From Candidatus Falkowiibacteriota bacterium (GTDB taxonomy: Bacteria; Patescibacteriota; Patescibacteriia; Patescibacteriales; GWE2-39-37): a stretch of DNA of 6,392 bases. The stretch covers positions 1 through 6,392 of the forward strand of contig JAAXVE010000033.1 in NCBI GenBank assembly GCA_013335665.1. Reading direction: 5' to 3'. Below are positions 1-5,653 of this stretch, piece by piece. The first letter of the stretch is position 1. Every line of letters starts with the position of its first letter. The translations under genes and the position numbers were made by a program. Below the pieces are notes generated by a model. That model was not told where the DNA came from. It searched no databases and worked only from the letters and a program-made list of their open reading frames with translations.

Positions 1-224
1 TTGAGACGCTTAAGATTGGCACCCAACTCAGCCGTCTTATCTTGTCCCAGATACATGGCAACTTCTTTGCCAGCTGGCTTCAGCCAATACTGTTTTGGCT
101 CTTTGACATAAATGAGCAGCTCGGGCGACGCCGGTTTACCCGCTGCTTGTGCCGGTAAAAACGCCGGCAGCAAAGCCGCACCAGCAATCAGCAAGGCGGC
201 GAATGTCTTTCCTCGATAAAACAT
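1..224 (-). CDS. secreted protein of unknown function, N-terminal part
   Basis: Reading leftward from ATG at 224-222, the frame stays open for 74 codons and runs off the window edge, so the C-terminus is missing. The N-terminus is a textbook Sec signal peptide: positive residues at Arg4 and Lys6, a hydrophobic core at about residues 8-23 rich in Ala and Leu, and an Ala-Gln-Ala site predicting cleavage after Ala27. The mature part seen (residues 28-74) is polar with several Lys, containing the stretch LLIYVKEPKQYWLKPAGKEV, and shows no family I recognise. The product is therefore inferred to be exported or cell-surface. No SD precedes the ATG (the bases just before it are AAACCT). It is transcribed divergently from the 121-aa gene, across a 185-bp gap. 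That this is a real gene rests on the signal peptide and the open frame; the function is unknown. Confidence 0.75.
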   Translation of the reverse strand, partial: MFYRGKTFAALLIAGAALLPAFLPAQAAGKPASPELLIYVKEPKQYWLKPAGKEVAMYLGQDKTAELGANLKRL

Positions 225-261
225 AGGTTTGTCGAATTATGAAATGATTGAATCTTTCACT

Positions 262-293
262 ATTATCGTAAAACATTAACCCAGGAAAGACAA
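262..293 (-). promoter_or_regulatory. possible promoter of the secreted-protein gene
   Basis: On the minus strand a TTGTCT (293-288; four of six match TTGACA) is followed 17 bp later by TACGAT (270-265). A better -10 match, GATAAT (267-262), lies 3 bp further on at a 20-bp spacing. The start codon at 224 would then lie about 35 bases downstream of transcription start. The match is modest and the region is AT-rich. Confidence 0.35.
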
Positions 294-363
294 TTTATTT
301 TTTTTCGGAAAAAATACTCGCAAACACAAATCAGCACCAGACATATGATGCTTTTTAAAAAAA

Positions 364-379
364 TTGTATTATGATACAA
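364..379. promoter_or_regulatory. palindrome TTGTAT-TATG-ATACAA over a possible -10
   Basis: A perfect 6-bp inverted repeat with a 4-bp centre lies 31 bp upstream of the 121-aa gene. It contains TATTAT (367-372) and TATGAT (370-375), each five of six to the -10 consensus, but no good -35 lies 16-18 bp upstream. It could be an operator overlapping the promoter of the 121-aa gene, or simply an AT-rich coincidence. A near copy (TTGTATAATTGATAC on the minus strand) occurs at 840-854. Confidence 0.3.
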
Positions 380-409
380 GCCGAATAAATATCGATAAGA
401 TAAAAAGAT

Positions 410-775
410 ATGGAAAAATACACGAAAGAGGAGCTAACAGAAGCGCTGCGAACCGTCTCTTCGCTTATCAGTAATTGCGAAAAGGCTAAACTGAAGTTTG
501 CGACAGGCACGCCCCAGCATACGCTTCTTAAAAACAGAATAAAAGCCCTATATATTTCGAAATTATTACTGACGGAAGAAGACATTGCAGACAAATATGC
601 GAAAGAGGAATTGATCGAATCGCTGCGCCCGATATCTTCAATCATCAACAAATGCGGAAAGGCCCAGCTGAAGTTGGCAAAAGACAGCGCACATAACGCT
701 CGTCTTAAAAACATTATAAAGGCTATGAAAATTGCGGAATCATTAATAGTAAACGAAATCAGCAAAAAAGGTTAG
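410..775 (+). CDS. small protein of two tandem ~56-residue modules, function unknown
   Basis: This is a 121-aa soluble protein with no signal peptide or membrane segment. Residues 3-58 and 62-117 align without gaps, with about 27 of 56 identical positions. Each module carries KY.KEEL.E.LR near its start, SS.I...C in the middle, then KA.LK.A, then LKN.IKA and I...L. Both modules look mainly helical and each keeps one Cys (Cys23, Cys82). From memory, single-module proteins with very similar wording occur as uncharacterised proteins in Clostridia and other Firmicutes; I could not check this. The start at 410 is the first ATG of the frame and begins right at module 1, though no clear SD precedes it. 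The stop lies 7 bp before a duplicated tRNA-Leu end, so the gene may belong to an integrated segment. I do not recognise a biochemical function. Confidence 0.8.
   Translation: MEKYTKEELTEALRTVSSLISNCEKAKLKFATGTPQHTLLKNRIKALYISKLLLTEEDIADKYAKEELIESLRPISSIINKCGKAQLKLAKDSAHNARLKNIIKAMKIAESLIVNEISKKG
416..760 (+). repeat. internal tandem duplication within the 121-aa gene
   Basis: Bases 416-583 and 593-760 encode the two aligned modules, offset by 177 bp (59 codons). Protein identity is about 48 percent, with only short exact DNA matches such as GCGAAAGAGGAA against ACGAAAGAGGAG. The duplication is therefore old rather than recent slippage or an assembly error. Confidence 0.85.
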
Positions 776-782
776 CCTTTGG

Positions 783-806
783 TTTGTGCCGAGGAGAGGA
801 CTTGAA
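783..806 (-). repeat. detached copy of the tRNA-Leu 3' end (candidate attachment site)
   Basis: These 24 bases are identical to 965-988, the 3' end of the tRNA-Leu gene in the same orientation. The copy starts at the T-loop (TTCAAGT), runs through the 3' strand of the T-stem and acceptor stem to the discriminator A, and continues 4 bases into the flank. It stops being similar at 807, where the tRNA would continue. No other tRNA part lies beside it, so it is not a whole tRNA gene. A T-loop-to-3'-end segment is the usual core used by tyrosine integrases that enter tRNA genes. No integrase is in the window, so integration is inferred. Confidence 0.7.
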
Positions 807-964
807 GGGGATAAACCCCACGCCGTCAGTTAGTCACCCGTATCAATTATACAATTATCACACAACTTCTTGCATTAAGATTTTCCCACCTCGCTCAAGG
901 GAGATTCAAGCTATCTCTTCCTCAACTCAAAAAAAATAAAACCCCGAAATCGGGGCTTTATTTT
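807..964. other. 158-bp spacer between the two tRNA 3'-end copies, noncoding
   Basis: No convincing coding frame lies between the direct repeats. Next to the detached copy is a small hairpin, GGGG-ATAAA-CCCC (807-819). Near 840-854 the minus strand reads TTGTATAATTGATAC, including a perfect TATAAT without a good -35. The tRNA end of the spacer holds the GC-rich terminator hairpin at 942-955. If the repeats are attachment sites, this is either a tiny remnant of an element or a short displaced segment. Confidence 0.5.
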
Positions 965-967
965 TTT
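931..967 (-). terminator. terminator of tRNA-Leu, bidirectional in form
   Basis: On the minus strand, just after the tRNA 3' end, CCCCG-ATTT-CGGGG (955-942) is followed by TTTTATTTTTTTT. This is a 5-bp all-GC stem with a long U tract. On the plus strand the same stem is followed by CTTTATTTTTTT, so it could also stop transcription arriving from the 121-aa gene. Confidence 0.8.
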
Positions 968-988
968 GTGCCGAGGAGAGGACTTGAA
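965..988 (-). repeat. 3' end of tRNA-Leu, intact member of the 24-bp direct repeat
   Basis: This is the gene-borne copy of the repeat found again at 783-806. It covers tRNA bases from the T-loop to the discriminator (988-969), plus CAAA of the flank. The offset between the copies is 182 bp. If an element entered here, this copy restored the functional tRNA. Confidence 0.7.
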
Positions 989-1049
989 CCTCCACACCTT
1001 GCGGTACTTGCTCCTAAGGCAAGCGTGTCTACCATTTCACCACCTCGGC
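969..1049 (-). tRNA. tRNA-Leu(UAG)
   Basis: Folding the minus strand from 1049 to 969 gives a complete 81-base class II tRNA. The acceptor stem is GCCGAGG pairing with CCTCGGC and discriminator A. The D-arm is GTG/CAC around AAATGGTAGA. The anticodon stem is CTTGC/GCAAG around the loop CTTAGGA, giving anticodon TAG, which reads CUA and other CUN Leu codons. The long variable arm is ACC-GCAA-GGT. The T-arm is GGAGG/CCTCT around TTCAAGT. CCA is not encoded: the base after the discriminator begins CAAA, so the CCA-adding enzyme must supply it. The gene has its own promoter (1099-1128) and terminator (931-967). Its 3' end is duplicated at 783-806. Confidence 0.97.
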
Positions 1050-1098
1050 TGAATTGTAAAAGCGCCCAGAACGGGACTTTATCCAAGTTACTTGCTTT

Positions 1099-1128
1099 AT
1101 GCTACACGATTTTTTCACCTTCTGTCAA
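1099..1128 (-). promoter_or_regulatory. promoter of tRNA-Leu
   Basis: On the minus strand a perfect TTGACA (1128-1123) and a TAGCAT (1104-1099; four of six) are separated by 18 bp. Transcription would start near 1092, giving a leader of about 43 bases before the tRNA. The -35 box lies inside the spacer of the divergent plus-strand promoter at 1112-1141. Confidence 0.7.
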
Positions 1129-1141
1129 ATTGTGCTATAAT
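1112..1141 (+). promoter_or_regulatory. promoter of the DUF4870-like gene (perhaps also ppsA)
   Basis: A perfect -10 TATAAT (1136-1141) is preceded by TGC, which makes it an extended -10. A TTTTCA (1112-1117; four of six) stands 18 bp upstream. Transcription would begin near 1148, about 40 bases before the ATG at 1189. It shares DNA with the divergent tRNA promoter. Confidence 0.7.
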
Positions 1142-1188
1142 ATATCCAATTAACTCTTAATGTCGGCCTACTCGCATCGACAAAAATT

Positions 1189-1527
1189 ATGGCGATTCGA
1201 AAAACTAAAAAATCGTTTGCGCAATCCAATACTGACGTAAAGGAAAACCGCAAGATCGCTGCTCTTTCTTACGTTTTTATCCTCTGCCTCGTCCCCTTGC
1301 TCTTAAAACAACACTCAAAATTCGCACAGTTCCACGCCAAGCAAGGCTTAGTAATATTTGTCCTGGACGTCGCTGCCGGCATCGTTTCATTAATCCCCTT
1401 ATTCGGCCCTGTTATCTTTTTCTGCGCTGTCGCCCTCTCAGTCGTCGCTTTCTTAAGAGCTCTCAAAGGAGAATCGTGGGAAATACCGTTAATCTATGAA
1501 TGGAGCAAACGCGTAACAGTAAACTAA
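1189..1527 (+). CDS. DUF4870-like small integral membrane protein
   Basis: This 112-aa protein has a basic, polar N-terminus (residues 1-22) and then hydrophobic segments at about 23-39, 55-70 and 72-91. The hallmark is FAQFHAKQGL at 45-54 between the first two segments, matching the 'F..FHAKQ.L' signature of the DUF4870 family, which is related in shape to Tic20-like proteins. The C-terminal WEIPLI part is also typical. The family is widespread in bacteria and its function is not established, so only an inner-membrane location can be inferred. The start at 1189 is the first ATG after the promoter; no SD is visible (CAAAAATT precedes it). The gene ends 49 bp before ppsA with no terminator hairpin between, so both may share one transcript. 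Confidence 0.85.
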   Translation: MAIRKTKKSFAQSNTDVKENRKIAALSYVFILCLVPLLLKQHSKFAQFHAKQGLVIFVLDVAAGIVSLIPLFGPVIFFCAVALSVVAFLRALKGESWEIPLIYEWSKRVTVN

Positions 1528-1576
1528 CCTTCAAAAAATCAATACATATTAAAAACTTTTAAATACTAAAAAGTCT

Positions 1577-4060
1577 ATGTCAAAATTCATCAAGTTCTTT
1601 GACGAGCTCGGCATCACTGATGTCCCGACCGTCGGCGGTAAGAATGCTTCTCTGGGCGAGATGTACCGCAAACTTTCAAAGCAAGGCATCAACGTGCCTA
1701 ACGGCTTTGCAACCACTTCATCGGCCTACAACTACTTTCTAGAAGCAACCGGTACTAAGAAGAAGATCATCGAGATTCTTGAAGGTCTCGACACCAAAGA
1801 CGTGGTCGACCTAGCCAAACGCGGCAAGGCGGTCCGCGAAACGATCTTGAAAGCGACTTTACCGGCTGATTTCCAGAAAGAAATTCTGACCGCTTACAAA
1901 ACTTTGTCTAAACAGTACAAGACTGCTAACGTTGATGTCGCCGTCCGCTCTTCGGCAACCGCTGAAGATCTGCCAGATGCCTCTTTTGCCGGCCAGCAAG
2001 AAACTTTTCTTAATATCAAAGGTGACAAGCAGTTACTGCAGTCCGTCAAGGAATGCATCGCTTCCCTCTTCACCAATCGTGCCATCTCATATCGCGTTGA
2101 CAAAGGCTTCGACCATTTCAAAATCGCTTTGTCTGTTGGTATTCAGAAGATGATCCGCTCTGATTTAGCATCATCCGGCGTCATGTTTACCATCGATACC
2201 GAATCTGGTTTCGCCAACACTGTGCTCATCAACTCCATCTATGGCTTGGGTGAAAACATCGTCCAGGGCAAGGTTACCCCTGATGAATTCTACGTCTTTA
2301 AACCGACCGGCAAGATCATCTCCCGCTCCATGGGCCAGAAAAAAATCAAGATGGTTTACAACCCGGCAGGTCCTAACCCAGTCAAAGATGTTCCGATTGC
2401 AGCCAAAGACCAACTAACCCAATCTATTACCGATGAACAAGTCTTGAAATTGGCACAATGGGGCATGGCTATCGAAAAGCATTATGGCCGACCGATGGAC
2501 ATCGAGTGGGCTTTGGACGGACAGGAAAAGAAGCTCTATATCGTTCAAGCCAGGCCAGAAACGATCCACAGCGTCCGTAACTACAATGTCATTGAAGAGT
2601 ACAAGCTCAGCAAGAAGAGTGAAGTCCTGGTAACCGGACACTCTGTCGGCAACCGCATCGGCACCGGCGAAGTCAACCGCATCATGGATGTCAGCCAAAT
2701 TTCTGATTTCAAAAAAGGCCAAGTTCTGGTCACTACTATGACTGACCCTGACTGGGAACCGATCATGAAGATCGCTTCTGCCATCGTAACCGACTCAGGT
2801 GGACGCACCTGCCACGCCGCAATCATCTCTCGCGAGCTGGGCATTCCTTGCGTAGTCGGCACCAGCAACGGCTCAGCCAAGCTGAAGAGCGGTCAGAAGG
2901 TCACTGTCAGCTGCGCTGAAGGCGACGACGGCTATGTCTATGACGGCATCCTGCCTTTCAAGGTCGACAAGACCGACATCAAAGGCATGAAACGACCAAA
3001 GACCAAAATCATGATGAATATCGGCTCACCGGACATCGCTTTTGCTACCTCTTTCACTCCTAACGACGGCGTCGGCTTGGCTCGCGTCGAATTCGTGATC
3101 AACAACGCGATCAAAGCTCATCCTTTAGCCCTTCTCAACTACGATTCCTTAACTGACAAGAAGGTTAAGCAGCAGATCGACGAGCTAACACCAGGCTATA
3201 AAGACAAGAAGCAATTCTTTGTCGACAAGTTCTCCGAAGGCGTAGCCACGATCGCTGCTGCCTACTACCCAAAAGATGTTATTATCCGCTTGTCTGATTT
3301 CAAATCAAATGAATATGCCAACCTGATCGGTGGCACAGCCTATGAACCGGTCGAGGCCAATCCGATGATTGGCTGGCGCGGCGCTTCCCGTTATTACGAC
3401 CCTAAATACGAACCAGCCTTCGCCTTAGAGTGCATGGCTTTGGCACGCGTCCGCAACGAGATGGGTCTGACCAACCTTAAGGTCATGATTCCTTTCTGCC
3501 GCACCGTCGACGAGGGCAAAAAAGTCTTATCCGTCATGGCTAAATACGGACTTAAACAGCATGTCAACGGTTTGGAAGTTTACGTTATGGCTGAAATACC
3601 AACTAACATTATTTTGGCTGACAAGTTCGCCGAAGTCTTTGACGGTTTCTCCATCGGCTCGAACGATCTTACCCAACTTACTTTGGGCATCGATCGTGAT
3701 TCCGGCATCTTAAATATCGCCGGTGTTTCGAACGAAAAGAATGAATCAGTAAAAGATCTTATCCGTTACTTGATTGCAGTCGGAAAGCGCACCAAGACCA
3801 AAGTCGGCATCTGCGGCCAAGCACCGAGCGACTTCCCTGATTTTGCCAACTTCTTGGTCGAGCTCGGCATCGATTCTATCTCCCTAAACCCTGATACGGT
3901 AGTTAAGACAACCTTGAGCATTCTAGAGAAGGAAAAGAGCATGAAGGGCGGAACTAAAACCGCGAAAGAACCAAAAACACCAAAGCTGAAGTCTGTTCCA
4001 AAGGCCGCAGCAAAACCAAAGACTGCGAAGAAGGCTGTAAAAACCAAAGCCAAGCAATAA
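1577..4060 (+). CDS. ppsA: phosphoenolpyruvate synthase (pyruvate, water dikinase)
   Basis: The enzyme converts pyruvate, ATP and water to PEP, AMP and phosphate in the cytoplasm, feeding gluconeogenesis. All three domains are present in order. The N-terminal ATP-grasp-like domain (about 1-340) has VGGKNASLGEM at 19-29 and AVRSSATAED at 122-131. The swivelling phosphohistidine domain (about 365-460) has SGGRTCHAAI with catalytic His413. The C-terminal PEP/pyruvate barrel (about 480-788) has GVGLARVEF, GSNDLTQ from 694, and the catalytic Cys746 in GICGQ. No frameshift or missing residue is seen. At 827 aa it is about 35 longer than E. coli PpsA (792). The excess is a tail from about 789 on, in which 14 of 39 residues are Lys and the rest mostly Ala, Pro and Thr. 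No SD precedes the ATG. A strong terminator follows. Confidence 0.97.
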   Translation: MSKFIKFFDELGITDVPTVGGKNASLGEMYRKLSKQGINVPNGFATTSSAYNYFLEATGTKKKIIEILEGLDTKDVVDLAKRGKAVRETILKATLPADFQKEILTAYKTLSKQYKTANVDVAVRSSATAEDLPDASFAGQQETFLNIKGDKQLLQSVKECIASLFTNRAISYRVDKGFDHFKIALSVGIQKMIRSDLASSGVMFTIDTESGFANTVLINSIYGLGENIVQGKVTPDEFYVFKPTGKIISRSMGQKKIKMVYNPAGPNPVKDVPIAAKDQLTQSITDEQVLKLAQWGMAIEKHYGRPMDIEWALDGQEKKLYIVQARPETIHSVRNYNVIEEYKLSKKSEVLVTGHSVGNRIGTGEVNRIMDVSQISDFKKGQVLVTTMTDPDWEPIMKIASAIVTDSGGRTCHAAIISRELGIPCVVGTSNGSAKLKSGQKVTVSCAEGDDGYVYDGILPFKVDKTDIKGMKRPKTKIMMNIGSPDIAFATSFTPNDGVGLARVEFVINNAIKAHPLALLNYDSLTDKKVKQQIDELTPGYKDKKQFFVDKFSEGVATIAAAYYPKDVIIRLSDFKSNEYANLIGGTAYEPVEANPMIGWRGASRYYDPKYEPAFALECMALARVRNEMGLTNLKVMIPFCRTVDEGKKVLSVMAKYGLKQHVNGLEVYVMAEIPTNIILADKFAEVFDGFSIGSNDLTQLTLGIDRDSGILNIAGVSNEKNESVKDLIRYLIAVGKRTKTKVGICGQAPSDFPDFANFLVELGIDSISLNPDTVVKTTLSILEKEKSMKGGTKTAKEPKTPKLKSVPKAAAKPKTAKKAVKTKAKQ

Positions 4061-4078
4061 CACGCTGAAAATAACCGC

Positions 4079-4110
4079 AAAAAACCTGCTTTAATGAGCA
4101 GGTTTTTTGT
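4079..4110 (+). terminator. strong intrinsic terminator of ppsA
   Basis: A perfect 12-bp stem, AAAAAACCTGCT with AGCAGGTTTTTT, encloses a 6-base loop TTAATG. It runs into TTTTTTGTTATT and lies 18 bp after the ppsA stop. The A-tract makes it able to work on the minus strand too. Confidence 0.92.
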
Positions 4111-4202
4111 TATTAAAAACTCATTCCAGCATAACCTTAATGTTTGCATATCAAAAGAAAATAAGCTAAGTTAAAACTAGTCTTTTGACAACAATAAATC
4201 AC

Positions 4203-4210
4203 GGGAGGTG
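4203..4210 (+). promoter_or_regulatory. strong Shine-Dalgarno that fixes the HD gene start
   Basis: GGGAGGTG pairs nearly perfectly with the 16S 3' end and sits 6-8 bases before ATG 4217. The in-frame GTG at 4208 overlaps this site and has no SD of its own, so 4217 is the better start. Confidence 0.88.
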
Positions 4211-4216
4211 GAGCGC

Positions 4217-5416
4217 ATGGACAGTAAAAAAAGCATTCACGACGAGCGTCATAGCGCTCATCGTCTTGCCGGGCCAGGACTACTTCTAGAAAAAACCCAT
4301 AGTACCGCAACAAGCCATCAATTAGACGAAATCTACACCAAGATACCCTTTACACAAGAACGCTTCATAATAGTCCCCTACAGCTACATCACAAAAATAC
4401 TGAACACTGCTCTATTCAGAAGGCAAAACTCTATCAGCCAACTGCAGTACCTGCTCGCAGAAAATGCTCTTGAACAAGGGAACGAGCCAAAATTGTTTAC
4501 GCATCAACGCAGTGAACATGCCAAACTTGCAGCCTGTTTAGGGGTTGCTATACTTTTCAAGAATGGCATACCCATCCAATCTATCATGAAATTCGCCATA
4601 ACTGCCGCTTACCATGACGCAGCCACTCCGGCAGGTGGAGACGCTATTATCAGGATAGATAAAAAAAGGCTTTGCGAGGAAATCAATTTTTCCAAAGTCA
4701 TGAGACTTCATGAGATGGAAAAAGTATTCGCTGATTTTTCCTATGATATCGATGAGGCGCAAAGCTGGATTGATGGCAAAGGGGTCTATGGCACACTACT
4801 GGATATTGTCGACAAAATAAGCTACACGCTTCTGGACATGCACTATCTAGTAAAGGATCATGACCATTCATCAATAATCAGCGACTTCACTAGAAAAAAT
4901 CCGAATTTCGGCGAAATTTGGAAAGACTTGTCCGTAACCGCAAACGGGGTCAGTTTTACAAACCCTGAAAATCTTTACCGCTTCCTACTTGCGCGCGCTT
5001 TGATGTATGACACTCTCTACAAGAATCCTTTATGCCGGAAATTGGAAGTTCTTTGCTCCAAAGTTATCCGCGACAATCTTATCAATGGAAGCATAACCTG
5101 CGATCAGCTTATTGAGCAAAATGATAGCTGGCTAAAAAACCTCTTTGATTATAGACACTTAGTCATGCGTGCAAAAAATCTTCATCACCGATTTGTAAAA
5201 AATGAAGACGATGCCAGACTTTTGGCAAGCAATCTGGGCGAAGGCTTAATTTGCCTAGAGCACACTCCAACCCTCAAGACAGGCCTTGATTTTCTGATTA
5301 GAAAAAACGATTCCTCCCGTCCACTGGTCAATTCATTAGACATCAACCAACTAATCGATTTAGAGGCAATTTCTCAAAATCGACAAGGTTGGCACCTGTA
5401 CTTTTTTCCATCCTAA
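4217..5416 (+). CDS. divergent HD-domain phosphohydrolase, SAMHD1/dGTPase type
   Basis: This is a 399-aa soluble protein with no signal peptide. Landmarks follow the order of dNTP triphosphohydrolases. ALFRRQNSISQL (65-76) resembles the 'F.RL..I.QL' motif. FTHQRSEHAKL (94-104) supplies the first metal His (His101, with His96 and Arg98 close by). AYHDAATPAGGD (131-142) is the HD pair His133-Asp134, followed by the small-residue stretch seen in HDIGHPPFGH of dGTPases. LLDIVDKISYTLLDM (194-208) supplies the last metal Asp (probably Asp199) and looks like VDKWDY in SAMHD1 or DIADDIAY in dGTPases. All four expected metal ligands are therefore present. Known relatives cut dNTPs to deoxynucleoside and triphosphate; some act in dNTP balance or phage resistance. 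The substrate here is inferred only, since the motifs around the ligands are far from canonical. The last ~150 residues match nothing I know. It is flanked by terminators and is probably a single-gene unit, although no convincing promoter was found. Confidence 0.82.
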   Translation: MDSKKSIHDERHSAHRLAGPGLLLEKTHSTATSHQLDEIYTKIPFTQERFIIVPYSYITKILNTALFRRQNSISQLQYLLAENALEQGNEPKLFTHQRSEHAKLAACLGVAILFKNGIPIQSIMKFAITAAYHDAATPAGGDAIIRIDKKRLCEEINFSKVMRLHEMEKVFADFSYDIDEAQSWIDGKGVYGTLLDIVDKISYTLLDMHYLVKDHDHSSIISDFTRKNPNFGEIWKDLSVTANGVSFTNPENLYRFLLARALMYDTLYKNPLCRKLEVLCSKVIRDNLINGSITCDQLIEQNDSWLKNLFDYRHLVMRAKNLHHRFVKNEDDARLLASNLGEGLICLEHTPTLKTGLDFLIRKNDSSRPLVNSLDINQLIDLEAISQNRQGWHLYFFPS

Positions 5417-5421
5417 CCAAC

Positions 5422-5449
5422 ACCGTCACCAAAAATGGCGGTTTTTTTT
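5422..5449 (+). terminator. intrinsic terminator of the HD gene
   Basis: ACCGTCA (5422-5428) pairs with TGGCGGT (5436-5442), with one G-T wobble, around a 7-base loop. It is followed by eight T and lies 5 bp after the stop codon. Confidence 0.85.
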
Positions 5450-5516
5450 ATAAATAAATCCAAAAATGGCGATAATTTGACATTGCTAACTCTAAAATTA
5501 TCTTAAAAATGGCTAA
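5429..5516. repeat. three short direct repeats of AAAAATGGC in AT-rich DNA
   Basis: CCAAAAATGGCG occurs exactly at 5429-5440 (within the terminator) and 5460-5471, and a shorter form TTAAAAATGGCTAA at 5503-5516. Core-to-core offsets are 31 and 43 bp. The third copy is flanked by a 7-bp inverted repeat, AAAATTA (5494-5500) and TAATTTT (5514-5520). The surrounding gap 5450-5620 is strongly AT-rich and holds no gene. The repeats could be binding sites upstream of the 110-aa gene or copies made by slippage. Confidence 0.5.
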
Positions 5517-5582
5517 TTTTAAATAATAAACCTTATTTTTCCTTTATTAAAAACTAAAAGATAGAATTTTTTGTAATTATAT

Positions 5583-5611
5583 TTGACTTAATTAAATAAA
5601 TATGCTATACT
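5583..5611 (+). promoter_or_regulatory. strong promoter of the 110-aa gene
   Basis: TTGACT (5583-5588; five of six) and TATACT (5606-5611; five of six) have the ideal 17-bp spacing, and TGC before the -10 makes it extended. Upstream DNA is very AT-rich, as in an UP element. Transcription would start near 5618, leaving a ~36-base leader that carries the SD. Confidence 0.82.
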
Positions 5612-5653
5612 ATATTTTAGCAGTGGTCATTTACAACAACAAGGAGAAGACTC

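Noticed and set aside
355..765. 136-aa minus-strand frame opposite the two-module gene
   Set aside because: Its repeats merely mirror the sense-strand duplication; the plus frame has the coherent, gap-free module alignment.
783..806. A second tRNA gene or tmRNA end at the detached repeat
   Set aside because: Only the T-loop-to-3'-end part is present; no matching 5' acceptor strand, D-arm or anticodon arm lies nearby.
968..1153. 61-aa plus-strand frame across the tRNA gene
   Set aside because: It is antisense to a fully folding tRNA-Leu and resembles the spurious proteins often called over tRNA genes.
3766..4149. 127-aa minus-strand frame over the ppsA end
   Set aside because: It is a shadow of the Lys/Ala-rich coding tail and reads through the ppsA terminator; no start signals.
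4185..4190. TTGACA as -35 for the HD gene
   Set aside because: A -10 at 17 bp would fall on GTGGAG at 4208, inside the SD; there is no TATAAT-like box there.
4208..4216. GTG start for the HD gene
   Set aside because: The GTG is part of the SD GGGAGGTG itself and has no SD of its own; ATG 4217 is at the right distance from that SD.
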